DNA of 21,787 nt from JBAYST01 sp041676005 (GTDB lineage Bacteria; Bacillota_I; Bacilli_A; RFN20; CAG-826). Position numbers and translations under genes: made by a program. The notes under the pieces are model-generated. The model was not told where the DNA came from. It searched no databases and saw nothing but the letters and a program-made list of their open reading frames with translations. The stretch covers positions 1 to 21,787 of the forward strand of contig JBAYST010000014.1 in NCBI GenBank assembly GCA_041676005.1, in the 5' to 3' direction. The first letter of the stretch is position 1. Every line of letters starts with the position of its first letter. Of the stretch, positions 13,928 to 21,233 are shown one piece after another.

Positions 13928-14500
13928 TTATTTGATCAAAGTTCCATAAACAACACCGGTGGCATTGATTGCGTTGCTTTCATCGGTGTCGATGTGCATC
14001 GCTAAAGAAAAATCATTTCTCACTCTGACAACTACATCGCCGAGAATCGTCGCTCGTTCAGGAGTGTCGATCTTAACGCTGACGATATCACCGGATTTAA
14101 CGCCAAATTCACGTGCATCTTCTTCAGTCATATGTATATGTCTTTTAGCAATTATCAATCCTTCTTTGAGTTCGATTTCACCACAAGGACCAACTAATTT
14201 AATAACCCCCGACCCATCGACATCTCCAGATTCACGAATCGGTGCGCTTAGACCAAGGGTTCGCGCGTCAGTTAAAGACACTTCCACTTGAGCTTTTTTT
14301 CTAAATGGTCCAAGAATTGAAACACCAGTAATTGTTTTTTTCGGTCCAACGATATCTAACCTCGTCGTCGAAACATATTGTCCTGGCTGTGATAATGGTG
14401 CTCTTGGAGTTAAAATCGCATCTTTTCCACAAAGAATTTTAAATTGCTCTTCATTGACATGAATATGTCGAGCACTTGTTTCAATTAATATTTTTTTCAT
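13928..14500 (-). CDS. pduL: PduL-type phosphate acyltransferase (phosphotransacetylase)
   Basis: Moves an acyl group between CoA and phosphate; in free-living use it makes acetyl phosphate from acetyl-CoA, feeding acetate kinase for ATP. The two tandem half-barrels each carry the zinc-binding HIH: SARHIHV (His12, His14) and AKRHIHM (His121, His123), and MHIDTDE (His169) completes the active site. At 190 residues it is the short form lacking a long N-terminal encapsulation peptide, so it is probably cytosolic. No microcompartment or propanediol genes are nearby. GAGGT is the Shine-Dalgarno for ATG 14500. Acholeplasma-type Mollicutes are known to use PduL in place of Pta. Confidence 0.93.
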   Translation of the reverse strand: MKKILIETSARHIHVNEEQFKILCGKDAILTPRAPLSQPGQYVSTTRLDIVGPKKTITGVSILGPFRKKAQVEVSLTDARTLGLSAPIRESGDVDGSGVIKLVGPCGEIELKEGLIIAKRHIHMTEEDAREFGVKSGDIVSVKIDTPERATILGDVVVRVRNDFSLAMHIDTDESNAINATGVVYGTLIK

Positions 14501-14512
14501 GTGTACCTCACT

Positions 14513-14545
14513 TAACGCAGTTATTGTATCAAATTAACTGCGTTA
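14513..14545. promoter_or_regulatory. Operator-like inverted repeat around the pduL -10
   Basis: TAACGCAGTTA (14513-14523) and TAACTGCGTTA (14535-14545) are perfect inverted arms 11 nt apart; each is itself of the form TAAC-N3-GTTA. On the minus strand an extended -10 (TG-A-TACAAT, 14531-14523) lies between and against the arms. This is the geometry of a repressor operator; as RNA it could form an 11-bp hairpin, but no T-run follows. Confidence 0.55.
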
Positions 14546-14572
14546 TTTCATCATTTTTACAAAAGAAATGCT

Positions 14573-14601
14573 TTGTAATATTTTCAGATATAGACAATAA
14601 T
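14573..14601 (+). promoter_or_regulatory. Putative gtrA promoter
   Basis: TTGTAA (14573-14578), a 17-nt spacer and AATAAT (14596-14601). The predicted leader of about 11 nt has no Shine-Dalgarno. A small inverted repeat, ATTGT-TACG-ACAAT (14600-14613), spans the start region. Confidence 0.35.
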
Positions 14602-14618
14602 TGTTACGACAATATTTT

Positions 14619-15167
14619 ATGACAAAAGAAGAAAAAAGAAAAAACAAATGGCTTGAACTACTTCGCTTTACAATTTGCGGAGTTATTGCCGCTTTAACCG
14701 ATTACATAGTTGCACAATTTATTGTTTTTGCATTTAATAATTCAATAGATCGCGCCTATATCATTGCAATTTCAACGGCGATTGGTTTTATTGTCAGTGT
14801 CATCGTCAATTACCTGATTTCAACTTTTTGGGTTTTTCAAAATGTCGCAGATAAAGAAAAGACAAAAACACCAAAATTTATCATGTGGTTCATCTTGTTA
14901 TCAATCGGTGGTCTTCTCTTATCAATCGGCGCGATGGAAATTTGCAATTTGATCAGTGAATTTTCTTTGAACATCTCTGTCACAAGTGACTCTTTAATGA
15001 ATTTGATCAAAGAAAGTGGATGGGGATTTTTAGGTTCAGTTATTTTCTGGGCTTACATTATCAGCTTTGGAATTAAAACCTTAATTGGTTTAATTTACAA
15101 TTACTTCACGCGTAAGTACATTCTTTATAAAGCACCAAAAGAAGAAAATCTTTCAATTCTTAAATAG
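14619..15167 (+). CDS. GtrA-family membrane protein
   Basis: GtrA proteins are small four-TM membrane proteins, often proposed to flip undecaprenyl- or polyprenyl-linked sugars in glycan or teichoic acid decoration. Here four helices can be placed (about residues 14-35, 43-70, 85-108 and 135-160) in a 182-residue protein. The LRFTICGVIAALTDYIVAQF start and the NYLISTFWVFQ segment after helix 2 are the family pattern. I chose ATG 14619; the frame is also open from TTG 14601. No Shine-Dalgarno is visible at either. It is divergent from pduL, followed by tRNA-Leu, and no glycosyltransferase is adjacent. Confidence 0.85.
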   Translation: MTKEEKRKNKWLELLRFTICGVIAALTDYIVAQFIVFAFNNSIDRAYIIAISTAIGFIVSVIVNYLISTFWVFQNVADKEKTKTPKFIMWFILLSIGGLLLSIGAMEICNLISEFSLNISVTSDSLMNLIKESGWGFLGSVIFWAYIISFGIKTLIGLIYNYFTRKYILYKAPKEENLSILK

Positions 15168-15171
15168 AACA

Positions 15172-15199
15172 TTGAAATTATTCATAATTTTGCTAGAAT
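15172..15199 (+). promoter_or_regulatory. tRNA-Leu promoter
   Basis: TTGAAA (15172-15177), a 16-nt spacer and TAGAAT (15194-15199), extended by TG at 15191-15192. It lies just after the gtrA stop. Confidence 0.65.
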
Positions 15200-15210
15200 A
15201 ACAAGGCACT

Positions 15211-15295
15211 GCACGTGTGGCGGAATTGGTAGACGCGTACGTTTGAGGGGCGTATGGGGCGACCCGTGTGAGTTCGATTCTCATCTCGTGCACCA
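15211..15295 (+). tRNA. tRNA-Leu (anticodon GAG)
   Basis: The acceptor GCACGTG (15211-15217) faces CTCGTGC (15285-15291), discriminator A15292, encoded CCA. D arm GCG..CGC, anticodon stem TACGT/GCGTA with loop TTGAGGG (GAG, reading CUC/CUU), a long variable arm GGG-CGA-CCC and the T loop TTCGATT fit a class II tRNA-Leu. The sixth acceptor pair is U-U, a mismatch. A terminator follows. Confidence 0.94.
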
Positions 15296-15320
15296 TTAAA
15301 AAGTTCAAAAGATTCGATAA

Positions 15321-15350
15321 AAAAATCACTTCTCCAAAAGTGATTTTTTT
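15321..15350. terminator. Bidirectional terminator between tRNA-Leu and the EIIC-like gene
   Basis: AATCACTT (15324-15331), 6-nt loop CTCCAA and AAGTGATT (15338-15345), flanked by an A-run and a T-run, serve tRNA-Leu on plus and the EIIC-like gene on minus. Confidence 0.9.
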
Positions 15351-15369
15351 GTCTTCGGACATCTAAAAA

Positions 15370-16509
15370 TTATAAAGTTAAATCACCTTTTTTAATAATC
15401 TTCGCTTTGCGAAAAAGCAAGTCAAATAAAAACACAAGTACAAACGGAAGAATCAATTGAAACACTCCAATAAAAATAGCAGTTTGCCACCACGGCATTC
15501 CGATTTCACTCATCGTGGCCACTGAATCGATCTGACCGACCAAACCACAAGTTCCCATTCCGGCGCCCAAAGAACTAGCTTGATATTTGAGTAAAACTAC
15601 AAACGGACCCAAAAGCGCAGAAGTGATGATAGTTGGCAACCAAATTAACGGTTTTTTAATGATGTTTTTAAATTGGATCATGCTCGTTCCGACTCCGACA
15701 CTAAGAGATTTCAAGAATCCGTTATCTCGGTAGGATTGAACCGCAAAACCGACCATTTGTGTGCTACACCCAACTAAGGCCGCTGCTCCAGAAACATTTC
15801 CAATGCCGAAGATGATCGCGACAGCAGCACTGCTGATCATCGGCATCGTCAAGCACATTCCCATAATCACAGCGATAAGTGAACCTGCAAGCATCATCAA
15901 AGGTAAATTATCAAGAGTACTCAATTTTTCAAATAAGGTTCTAATTAAAATTGTGACATAAGAAACGGGCTGATTTATTACGTATGTAATAATGGCTGCA
16001 ATTAAGGCAGTCGCTAAAGGAATTAAAATGATATCAATCGGGGTTTTCTTTTTAAATATCAAATTAACTAAAAGCAAAGTCAAAATGACAACAAAAAAGA
16101 TGGTTAGAGGATCACCGATTTTTAAGCCAAAAGAATATGTCCAAACCAATTCATCTCTTATTGTTAAATGAGTAATATCTCTAGATAAAAATGCAGCAAT
16201 GAAGCCACTGAGTGCGGAAGAAATCAACTTGAGCCCGTCAAGTTTTAAAGCGTACGTTATTCCAAGACCGATTCCAAAACCCGTGGCCAATTTTAAAACA
16301 GTAGAAAGACCGGTCAAAATCTCGAAAATTGTTTCAACCCATTCAATTCCAGAATTTTTAAATAAAAGTGCGATGGTAGAAATAATTGTTCCCGCGATAA
16401 GTGTTGCAAAAAGTCCCATCGACATTCCGCTAGAAGTAGCAGTTAAAAAATCTCTAAAAGGGTGGGCTTTTCGAGAAGGCAAAGATGCTGAGGGGTTATT
16501 GTTTTTCAT
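15370..16509 (-). CDS. PTS EIIC-like integral membrane protein (EIIC_2/PfoR-like)
   Basis: A 379-residue membrane protein with about nine or ten helices and many small-residue patches (for example AGSLIAVIMGM and LGAGMGTCGLVGQI), the pattern of the PTS_EIIC_2 family that includes clostridial PfoR and many proteins labelled PTS transporter subunit IIC. Classical members of other EIIC families work with EIIA and EIIB domains; none is fused or adjacent here, so whether this protein is phosphotransfer-linked, or what it carries, is unknown. ATG 16509 has no Shine-Dalgarno and is preceded by a good promoter whose predicted start is the A of the ATG. It is monocistronic with a bidirectional terminator downstream. 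Confidence 0.8.
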   Translation of the reverse strand: MKNNNPSASLPSRKAHPFRDFLTATSSGMSMGLFATLIAGTIISTIALLFKNSGIEWVETIFEILTGLSTVLKLATGFGIGLGITYALKLDGLKLISSALSGFIAAFLSRDITHLTIRDELVWTYSFGLKIGDPLTIFFVVILTLLLVNLIFKKKTPIDIILIPLATALIAAIITYVINQPVSYVTILIRTLFEKLSTLDNLPLMMLAGSLIAVIMGMCLTMPMISSAAVAIIFGIGNVSGAAALVGCSTQMVGFAVQSYRDNGFLKSLSVGVGTSMIQFKNIIKKPLIWLPTIITSALLGPFVVLLKYQASSLGAGMGTCGLVGQIDSVATMSEIGMPWWQTAIFIGVFQLILPFVLVFLFDLLFRKAKIIKKGDLTL

Positions 16510-16515
16510 ATTAAG

Positions 16516-16544
16516 ATATTAGATAAAAACTACTCTTTTAGCAA
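16516..16544 (-). promoter_or_regulatory. Promoter of the EIIC-like gene (leaderless)
   Basis: On the minus strand TTGCTA (16544-16539), a 17-nt spacer and TAATAT (16521-16516). Six nucleotides lie between the -10 and the ATG, so a start at +7 is the A of the start codon. Confidence 0.55.
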
Positions 16545-16617
16545 TGAAAAATTGTGAAATAATTTATAAAATTAAATGACAAAAATATTGATTTTATTTG
16601 TAATGTTAAATAATTAG

Positions 16618-16645
16618 TTGAAAAAATATCATAATCATTTAGAAT
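16618..16645 (+). promoter_or_regulatory. Promoter of the 153-residue membrane protein
   Basis: TTGAAA (16618-16623), a 16-nt spacer and TAGAAT (16640-16645), the same hexamers and spacing as the tRNA-Leu promoter. The leader contains CGGAGG. Confidence 0.6.
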
Positions 16646-16672
16646 TTAATTGCTATAAAGCGGAGGTATATT

Positions 16673-17134
16673 ATGTCTTCAATCAAAGAAAAATTAAACA
16701 GTGTTGTCTTTTTATGGATTGGTTTTGGACTGGTTTTATTAACAATGATTTTCATCGCTGCCCCTGCGATTGAAGATGGGTTCGAAGGAGTTGTCAATAG
16801 CGCGGCTATTTTTTGGAAAAGGGTTCCTTCTTGGGAACACGGAAATTGGCCGATGTTTGTCGGTTATATGTCCATTTTAGTTGGAGGAATATTGATGGGC
16901 GTCATGGCGCTTTCTTTTGTCCAACCTTCAGCCTTAGTTGAGAAAGTAATTTTGCTCAGTGCTGGTGTTCTTCTTTTATTAGGCATCATTTTAGTTTTTT
17001 GTTTTAAACAAACATTCTTTGCAGTTAACGGATGGGAATCAGTGCGAGACGTTTATTGGGGCCCTTATGTCGCTGCTTCGATTGCGTGTCTAGCTTTAGT
17101 TTGTGATGGAGTTGCCCTAGCGTTAGACTGGTAA
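16673..17134 (+). CDS. Hypothetical four-TM membrane protein
   Basis: No family recognised. The 153 residues hold four membrane helices (about 10-32, 61-82, 89-110 and 129-151) with a Trp-rich loop between helices 1 and 2 (AIFWKRVPSWEHGNWPMF) and another aromatic loop between 3 and 4 (VNGWESVRDVYWGPY). GCGGAGG gives a strong Shine-Dalgarno before ATG 16673, with a good promoter upstream and a terminator just after, so it is an independent, probably well-expressed unit. It is divergent from the EIIC-like gene, but nothing else links the two. Confidence 0.78.
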   Translation: MSSIKEKLNSVVFLWIGFGLVLLTMIFIAAPAIEDGFEGVVNSAAIFWKRVPSWEHGNWPMFVGYMSILVGGILMGVMALSFVQPSALVEKVILLSAGVLLLLGIILVFCFKQTFFAVNGWESVRDVYWGPYVAASIACLALVCDGVALALDW

Positions 17135-17150
17135 CAACTTCTAAAAATTA

Positions 17151-17181
17151 AAAAAGTCACTTTCGCAAAAAGTGACTTTTT
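17151..17181. terminator. Bidirectional terminator between the membrane protein and the M3 peptidase
   Basis: AAAGTCACTTT (17153-17163), 5-nt loop CGCAA and AAAGTGACTTT (17169-17179), with an A-run and a T-run on the two sides, between convergent genes. Confidence 0.9.
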
Positions 17182-17199
17182 ATTTATCGTGAACAATAA

Positions 17200-18900
17200 T
17201 TACATTTTTGAATCGTCGAAACTGGCGAGAACTTTAGCGACTGGGTCAAGAACCTTTTTCACATTTCCATCTTCAAATGGATTGCGAAGTTTATTTTTTT
17301 GGAGCAAACCAACAAAAGGTTCTTTACCACCGAATTTGCAGAGTTTAACGTATTTCTTCCAAGCTTTTTCTTTATTTTTTCTCATTTCAACGAAAAATTG
17401 CATCGCGACGACTTGTGCAAGAGTGTAATCGATGTAATAAAATGGACTACCGAAAACATGACTTTGTCGCATCCAAGTTCCACCTTTTTCAAAAGTCGGA
17501 CTATCGACATAACGTTTATGAGGTGTATATCGCTTTTCAATCTCACTAAATTTCGCACATCTTTCTACATGCGTAGCGTTTGGATTTTCGTAAACCCAGT
17601 GTTGGAATTCATCAATTGTAATTCCATAAGGTAAAAATTGGACCGCTCCTTCTAGATGTGAAAACAAATATTTATCAGCGTCTTTTCCAAAAAAGCCGTC
17701 CATGTATGGCCAGGCAAAAAATTCCATTGACATTGAATGAATTTCACAAGCTTCATAAGTTGGGCTGCGATATTCAGGAATTTTAATGTCTTTAGAAAGA
17801 TAACCTTGGAAAGCATGCCCCACTTCATGAGTTAAAACATTGACATCTCCTTCGGTTCCATTGAAGTTGGAAAAGATAAATGGAGCTTTATAGCGAGGCA
17901 TATAAGTCATATAACCACCTGGCGCTTTACCTTTTCTTGCTTCGAGGTCGAGCAAATGATTGTCGAGCATGAAATGGAAAAACTCCCCGGTTTCTTTTGA
18001 CATATCATCATACATTTTCGTTGCCGTAGCAATTAAATCTTTACTTTCCCCGACGGGTTTTGGATTACCACTTAAAAAGGAAAGGTTAAAGTCGTAAGTT
18101 GCCATGTCTGACATTTTCATTCCTAGACGTTTGGCTTGTCTTTTGTAAAGTTTTTGCGAAAGTGGAACCGCGGTTTCTGCGATTTGCTTTCGATAGTTTT
18201 CCACCATCTTCGCATCATAATCCAATCTTCCTAAACGAAGATAACCTAACTCGACAAAGTTTTTAAAGCCGAGTTTTTTAGCCATTTGATCCCGTAAATG
18301 AACTAATTCATCGTAAATACGAGCGATTTCATTTTCGTTTTCGCCAAACCATTTATCAATTGCGACAGTCGCATCATGTCGAGTTTTTCGATCTTTATCG
18401 ATTGCGTATTTGCCAATTTGCGATAAATTGAGCACTTCTCCTTTAAAATCAATTTGTGCAGATCCAAGAATCTTACTGTATTCACTATCCAATTTATTTT
18501 CTTGGATGAGCTCAGGAACAATTTTTTCATCAAAGGATTTCAAGCTGCTTTCAATCATTTCAAAATAATATTTCCCAAGTTTTTCTTCGAGTTCTTTTCG
18601 AAATGGTGAAGCCACGAGAACTTTGCTCCATTGATTAAAATAATTAGCAATCAACGGTGATATTTCATCGGTTTTGTTCTGTGCCTTTTGATAGATTTTG
18701 TTTTCGGTGTCTAGCGAATAACGAATCGAAATAATCGTCATGTCAGTTGAAAGATCATCGGCGTAACGCGACAATTTCCGAATTGTTGCTAAAGCATCTT
18801 TTGGAGTTTTGCTATTTTGCAAATTTAAAATAGCCTCTCCTAATTTTTTTTCTACTCTTTTTAAAGATGGCACTCTTAAAGGGTATTCTTCAAATTTCAT
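17200..18900 (-). CDS. pepF: M3-family oligoendopeptidase (PepF type)
   Basis: Cytosolic zinc metallopeptidase that degrades oligopeptides. The zinc motif HEVGH is at residues 358-362 with catalytic Glu359, and the third ligand is likely Glu386 in YEACEIHSM. An N-terminal helical region covers about 200 residues. The 566-residue length agrees with the short M3B oligoendopeptidase F enzymes of Firmicutes. No signal peptide is present. AAGAGGT is the Shine-Dalgarno for ATG 18900. It follows gpmI by 26 nt in the same direction and is probably co-transcribed. Confidence 0.93.
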   Translation of the reverse strand: MKFEEYPLRVPSLKRVEKKLGEAILNLQNSKTPKDALATIRKLSRYADDLSTDMTIISIRYSLDTENKIYQKAQNKTDEISPLIANYFNQWSKVLVASPFRKELEEKLGKYYFEMIESSLKSFDEKIVPELIQENKLDSEYSKILGSAQIDFKGEVLNLSQIGKYAIDKDRKTRHDATVAIDKWFGENENEIARIYDELVHLRDQMAKKLGFKNFVELGYLRLGRLDYDAKMVENYRKQIAETAVPLSQKLYKRQAKRLGMKMSDMATYDFNLSFLSGNPKPVGESKDLIATATKMYDDMSKETGEFFHFMLDNHLLDLEARKGKAPGGYMTYMPRYKAPFIFSNFNGTEGDVNVLTHEVGHAFQGYLSKDIKIPEYRSPTYEACEIHSMSMEFFAWPYMDGFFGKDADKYLFSHLEGAVQFLPYGITIDEFQHWVYENPNATHVERCAKFSEIEKRYTPHKRYVDSPTFEKGGTWMRQSHVFGSPFYYIDYTLAQVVAMQFFVEMRKNKEKAWKKYVKLCKFGGKEPFVGLLQKNKLRNPFEDGNVKKVLDPVAKVLASFDDSKM

Positions 18901-18926
18901 AATTTACCTCTTTTCTTTAATTTATA

Positions 18927-20531
18927 TCATTTAATGATAAGCGATTCTTCAGTCATTTCAACCGGTTTTTTATCACCGAGTAAATCGATGATAGTCGGTG
19001 CAATATTAGCTAATTTACCCCCATTTTGTAGAAGCTTAATGTTTTTATCACTAATACAAAACGGAACTTTATTTACTGTGTGTGCTGTAAAAGGAAGATT
19101 GTGGTCATCGAGAATTTCTTCTGCATTCCCATGATCTGCAGTGACGATTAAAGTTCCACCATTTTTCTCAACCCAGTTGATCAAAGAACCAACGCATTCA
19201 TCCACCACTTCAACAGCTTTAACCACTGATTTTTGAATAGCTGTGTGCCCGACCATATCACAATTGGCGAAGTTGACGATAACGACGTCCAAATACTTTT
19301 TGTTGAGTTCTTCAATCAACGCGTCGCGGACTTTATAAGCAGACATTTCAGGTTGCAAATCATAAGTTGCAACTTTTGGTGAATTGATGAGAATTCGATT
19401 ACTATTTGCTAATAGAGGTCTTTCATCTCCGTCAAAATTCATCGTCCCGTCAAAAAAGAAAGTGACGTGTGCGTATTTTTCTGTTTCAGCAATTCTCAGC
19501 TGAGAATAACCATGATCAGCGAGCCAAACTCCTAAAATGTTATCCATTTTGGGTAAAGCAAAAGCGATCTCGCCCTTAACTGAATCAGCATATTTCATCG
19601 TGCAGACAAAGAAAATATTTTTAAGAATATGTTGAGGGACAAAAGATTTGTAAGCTAAATTCCCATCACTTTTTTTTGGAGGGAATTCGTAAAAATGTGG
19701 ATTAGTGATAATCGTCGAAATTTGAATTGCTCGATCTGGACGGAAATTCATAAAAATGATTCCATCATCGTCTTTAATTCGTCCATCGACTTTTGCATTA
19801 TATGCAGGAACCAAAAATTCATCACTTGGATCTTTCCCAGTCGTCGGCAAATAAACATATTGATCCTTAAAATATTGACGATAATCGTCGAAGGATAATC
19901 CTTCATGGTCAACCATTACTTTATAAGCAACATTAACTCGGTCGAAATTTTTATCTCGGTCCATCCCATAATAACGTCCTCCGATATCTGCGATGTGACC
20001 GAATTTTAATTCATTCATATAATTTTGAAGTTCATCAATGTAATTGACACCTTCTTGTGGTCCTACATCTCGTCCATCCATAAAGCAATGGACAAAAACA
20101 TCATCAAGGCCGTTATCTTTTGCCATTTTAATCAATGCTTTAACATGTGAAATATGCGAGTGAACTCCTCCATCACTAATCAATGCAAGAATATGTAATT
20201 TAGATTTATTTTTCTTCACATGAGCAAAGGCATCTAAATATTTTTTATTCTCAAAAAAACTTCCATCTTTAATCGCTTTATTGATCAAAGTTAAAGACTG
20301 ATAAACAATGCGACCCGCACCGATATTTAAATGTCCAACTTCAGAATTGCCCATCTGTCCTTCTGGAAGACCGACCGCTTCGCCCGAAGCATCGATCGTC
20401 GTATAAGCGTAATTAGCAAAAAAATAGTCTAGATTAGGTTTCTTAGCTTCTATGACTGCGTTTCCATTTGTTTCTTTTCTCAGTCCATAACCATCCATGA
20501 TACAGAGGATGATTGGTTTGTTGTTTTTCAT
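18927..20531 (-). CDS. gpmI: 2,3-bisphosphoglycerate-independent phosphoglycerate mutase
   Basis: Converts 3-phosphoglycerate to 2-phosphoglycerate in lower glycolysis with a Mn-dependent phosphoserine mechanism. The alkaline-phosphatase-type metal motif IMDGYG (Asp13), the phosphorylated serine in MGNSEVGH (Ser63), the substrate residues HCFMDGRDV and GRYYGMDRD, and the C-terminal CDMVGHT and TADHGNAE metal ligands are all present. At 534 residues it is slightly longer than the usual 510. GAGGA is the Shine-Dalgarno for ATG 20531. It heads a unit with pepF. Confidence 0.97.
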   Translation of the reverse strand: MKNNKPIILCIMDGYGLRKETNGNAVIEAKKPNLDYFFANYAYTTIDASGEAVGLPEGQMGNSEVGHLNIGAGRIVYQSLTLINKAIKDGSFFENKKYLDAFAHVKKNKSKLHILALISDGGVHSHISHVKALIKMAKDNGLDDVFVHCFMDGRDVGPQEGVNYIDELQNYMNELKFGHIADIGGRYYGMDRDKNFDRVNVAYKVMVDHEGLSFDDYRQYFKDQYVYLPTTGKDPSDEFLVPAYNAKVDGRIKDDDGIIFMNFRPDRAIQISTIITNPHFYEFPPKKSDGNLAYKSFVPQHILKNIFFVCTMKYADSVKGEIAFALPKMDNILGVWLADHGYSQLRIAETEKYAHVTFFFDGTMNFDGDERPLLANSNRILINSPKVATYDLQPEMSAYKVRDALIEELNKKYLDVVIVNFANCDMVGHTAIQKSVVKAVEVVDECVGSLINWVEKNGGTLIVTADHGNAEEILDDHNLPFTAHTVNKVPFCISDKNIKLLQNGGKLANIAPTIIDLLGDKKPVEMTEESLIIK

Positions 20532-20550
20532 AAATTTTCCTCAATTGATT

Positions 20551-20584
20551 TTATATATTATAAAAAAATAAGCGTTTTTTCAAT
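20551..20584 (-). promoter_or_regulatory. Putative gpmI promoter overlapping the upstream terminator
   Basis: On the minus strand TTGAAA in the loop of the preceding terminator is followed after about 17 nt by TAATAT. A consensus TATAAT overlaps it with a 15-nt spacing. The exact start cannot be fixed by eye. Confidence 0.35.
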
Positions 20585-20593
20585 AACAACGCT
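20562..20593 (-). terminator. Terminator of the LemA-like gene
   Basis: On the minus strand AGCGTT (20593-20588) and AACGCT (20576-20571) form the lower stem, extended by TT/AA pairs past a mismatch, followed by a T-rich tract. It begins at the stop codon of the LemA-like gene. Confidence 0.7.
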
Positions 20594-21123
20594 CACGACA
20601 TCAAATCCTTTTTTTCACTTTTATTCAAAAGAAAAATGTAAGCATAAGGTTTGAATTTTATCCAATAGTTATAACCGATGACATCAGCGTTATAAACAGC
20701 GACAAGGTATCTGAATTGTTCGTCTAGCGAAGCAATTGATGATGCCGATAATTTATATTCTTCGTTTTTTTGAAAAGACGCACTCTTGTTAGCAATACCG
20801 ATCAAATCTTGTTTAACGTATGACAATGTTTCACGTGATTTCTTTGCTTCTAGAGAATAGAAAGCTTCAAAAATCTTGATATCTATATCCTGTAACAATG
20901 CAAAGTATCTCGGGTCAACGTTGAGCCCATTTTTTTCCATGATTTCAATTAAGTTAAAAAGAGCTTCACGTTTTTGCGTTAAAATGATAATAATCGCTTT
21001 GCGATGCTGGTTTATTTTTCGTTTAAAAGTAGTCACAAATCCTAGATTTACAATAAAACCAAGCACATAAATAAAGATAATTGAACCGAGAATAATAATT
21101 AGAATTTCATACCATTGCAACAT
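20593..21123 (-). CDS. LemA-like membrane-anchored protein
   Basis: From ATG 21123 the 176 residues start with a membrane helix (about 5-28) and continue as a helical bundle on the other side. The C-terminal part (LDEQFRYLVAVYNADVIGYNYWIKF) matches the LemA pattern YNxxVxxYNxxIxxFP, although the FP is changed to FK and the middle is poorly conserved. LemA proteins have a four-helix bundle and poorly known function, sometimes tied to envelope stress. The frame extends ten codons upstream to GTG 21153, but that start has no Shine-Dalgarno either and puts polar residues before the helix; I favour ATG 21123. A terminator begins at its stop codon. Confidence 0.62.
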   Translation of the reverse strand: MLQWYEILIIILGSIIFIYVLGFIVNLGFVTTFKRKINQHRKAIIIILTQKREALFNLIEIMEKNGLNVDPRYFALLQDIDIKIFEAFYSLEAKKSRETLSYVKQDLIGIANKSASFQKNEEYKLSASSIASLDEQFRYLVAVYNADVIGYNYWIKFKPYAYIFLLNKSEKKDLMS

Positions 21124-21185
21124 CTTGTTTACCGTTAATGAATATTTTATCACAATTTGCCCTTTTTAGATAAAAAAGTGTGAAA

Positions 21186-21215
21186 TTGACTAATATATTG
21201 TTGATATGCTAACAT
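21186..21215 (+). promoter_or_regulatory. Putative promoter of the right-edge HAD gene
   Basis: TTGACT (21186-21191), an 18-nt spacer and TAACAT (21210-21215), followed by the Shine-Dalgarno AGAGG (21221-21225). Confidence 0.45.
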
Positions 21216-21233
21216 ATCATAGAGGTAAAAAAT

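Noticed and set aside
15153..15362. Minus-strand ORF of 69 codons over tRNA-Leu and its terminator
   Set aside because: It runs through the tRNA and terminator hairpin, has no Shine-Dalgarno and its product resembles antisense tRNA translation.
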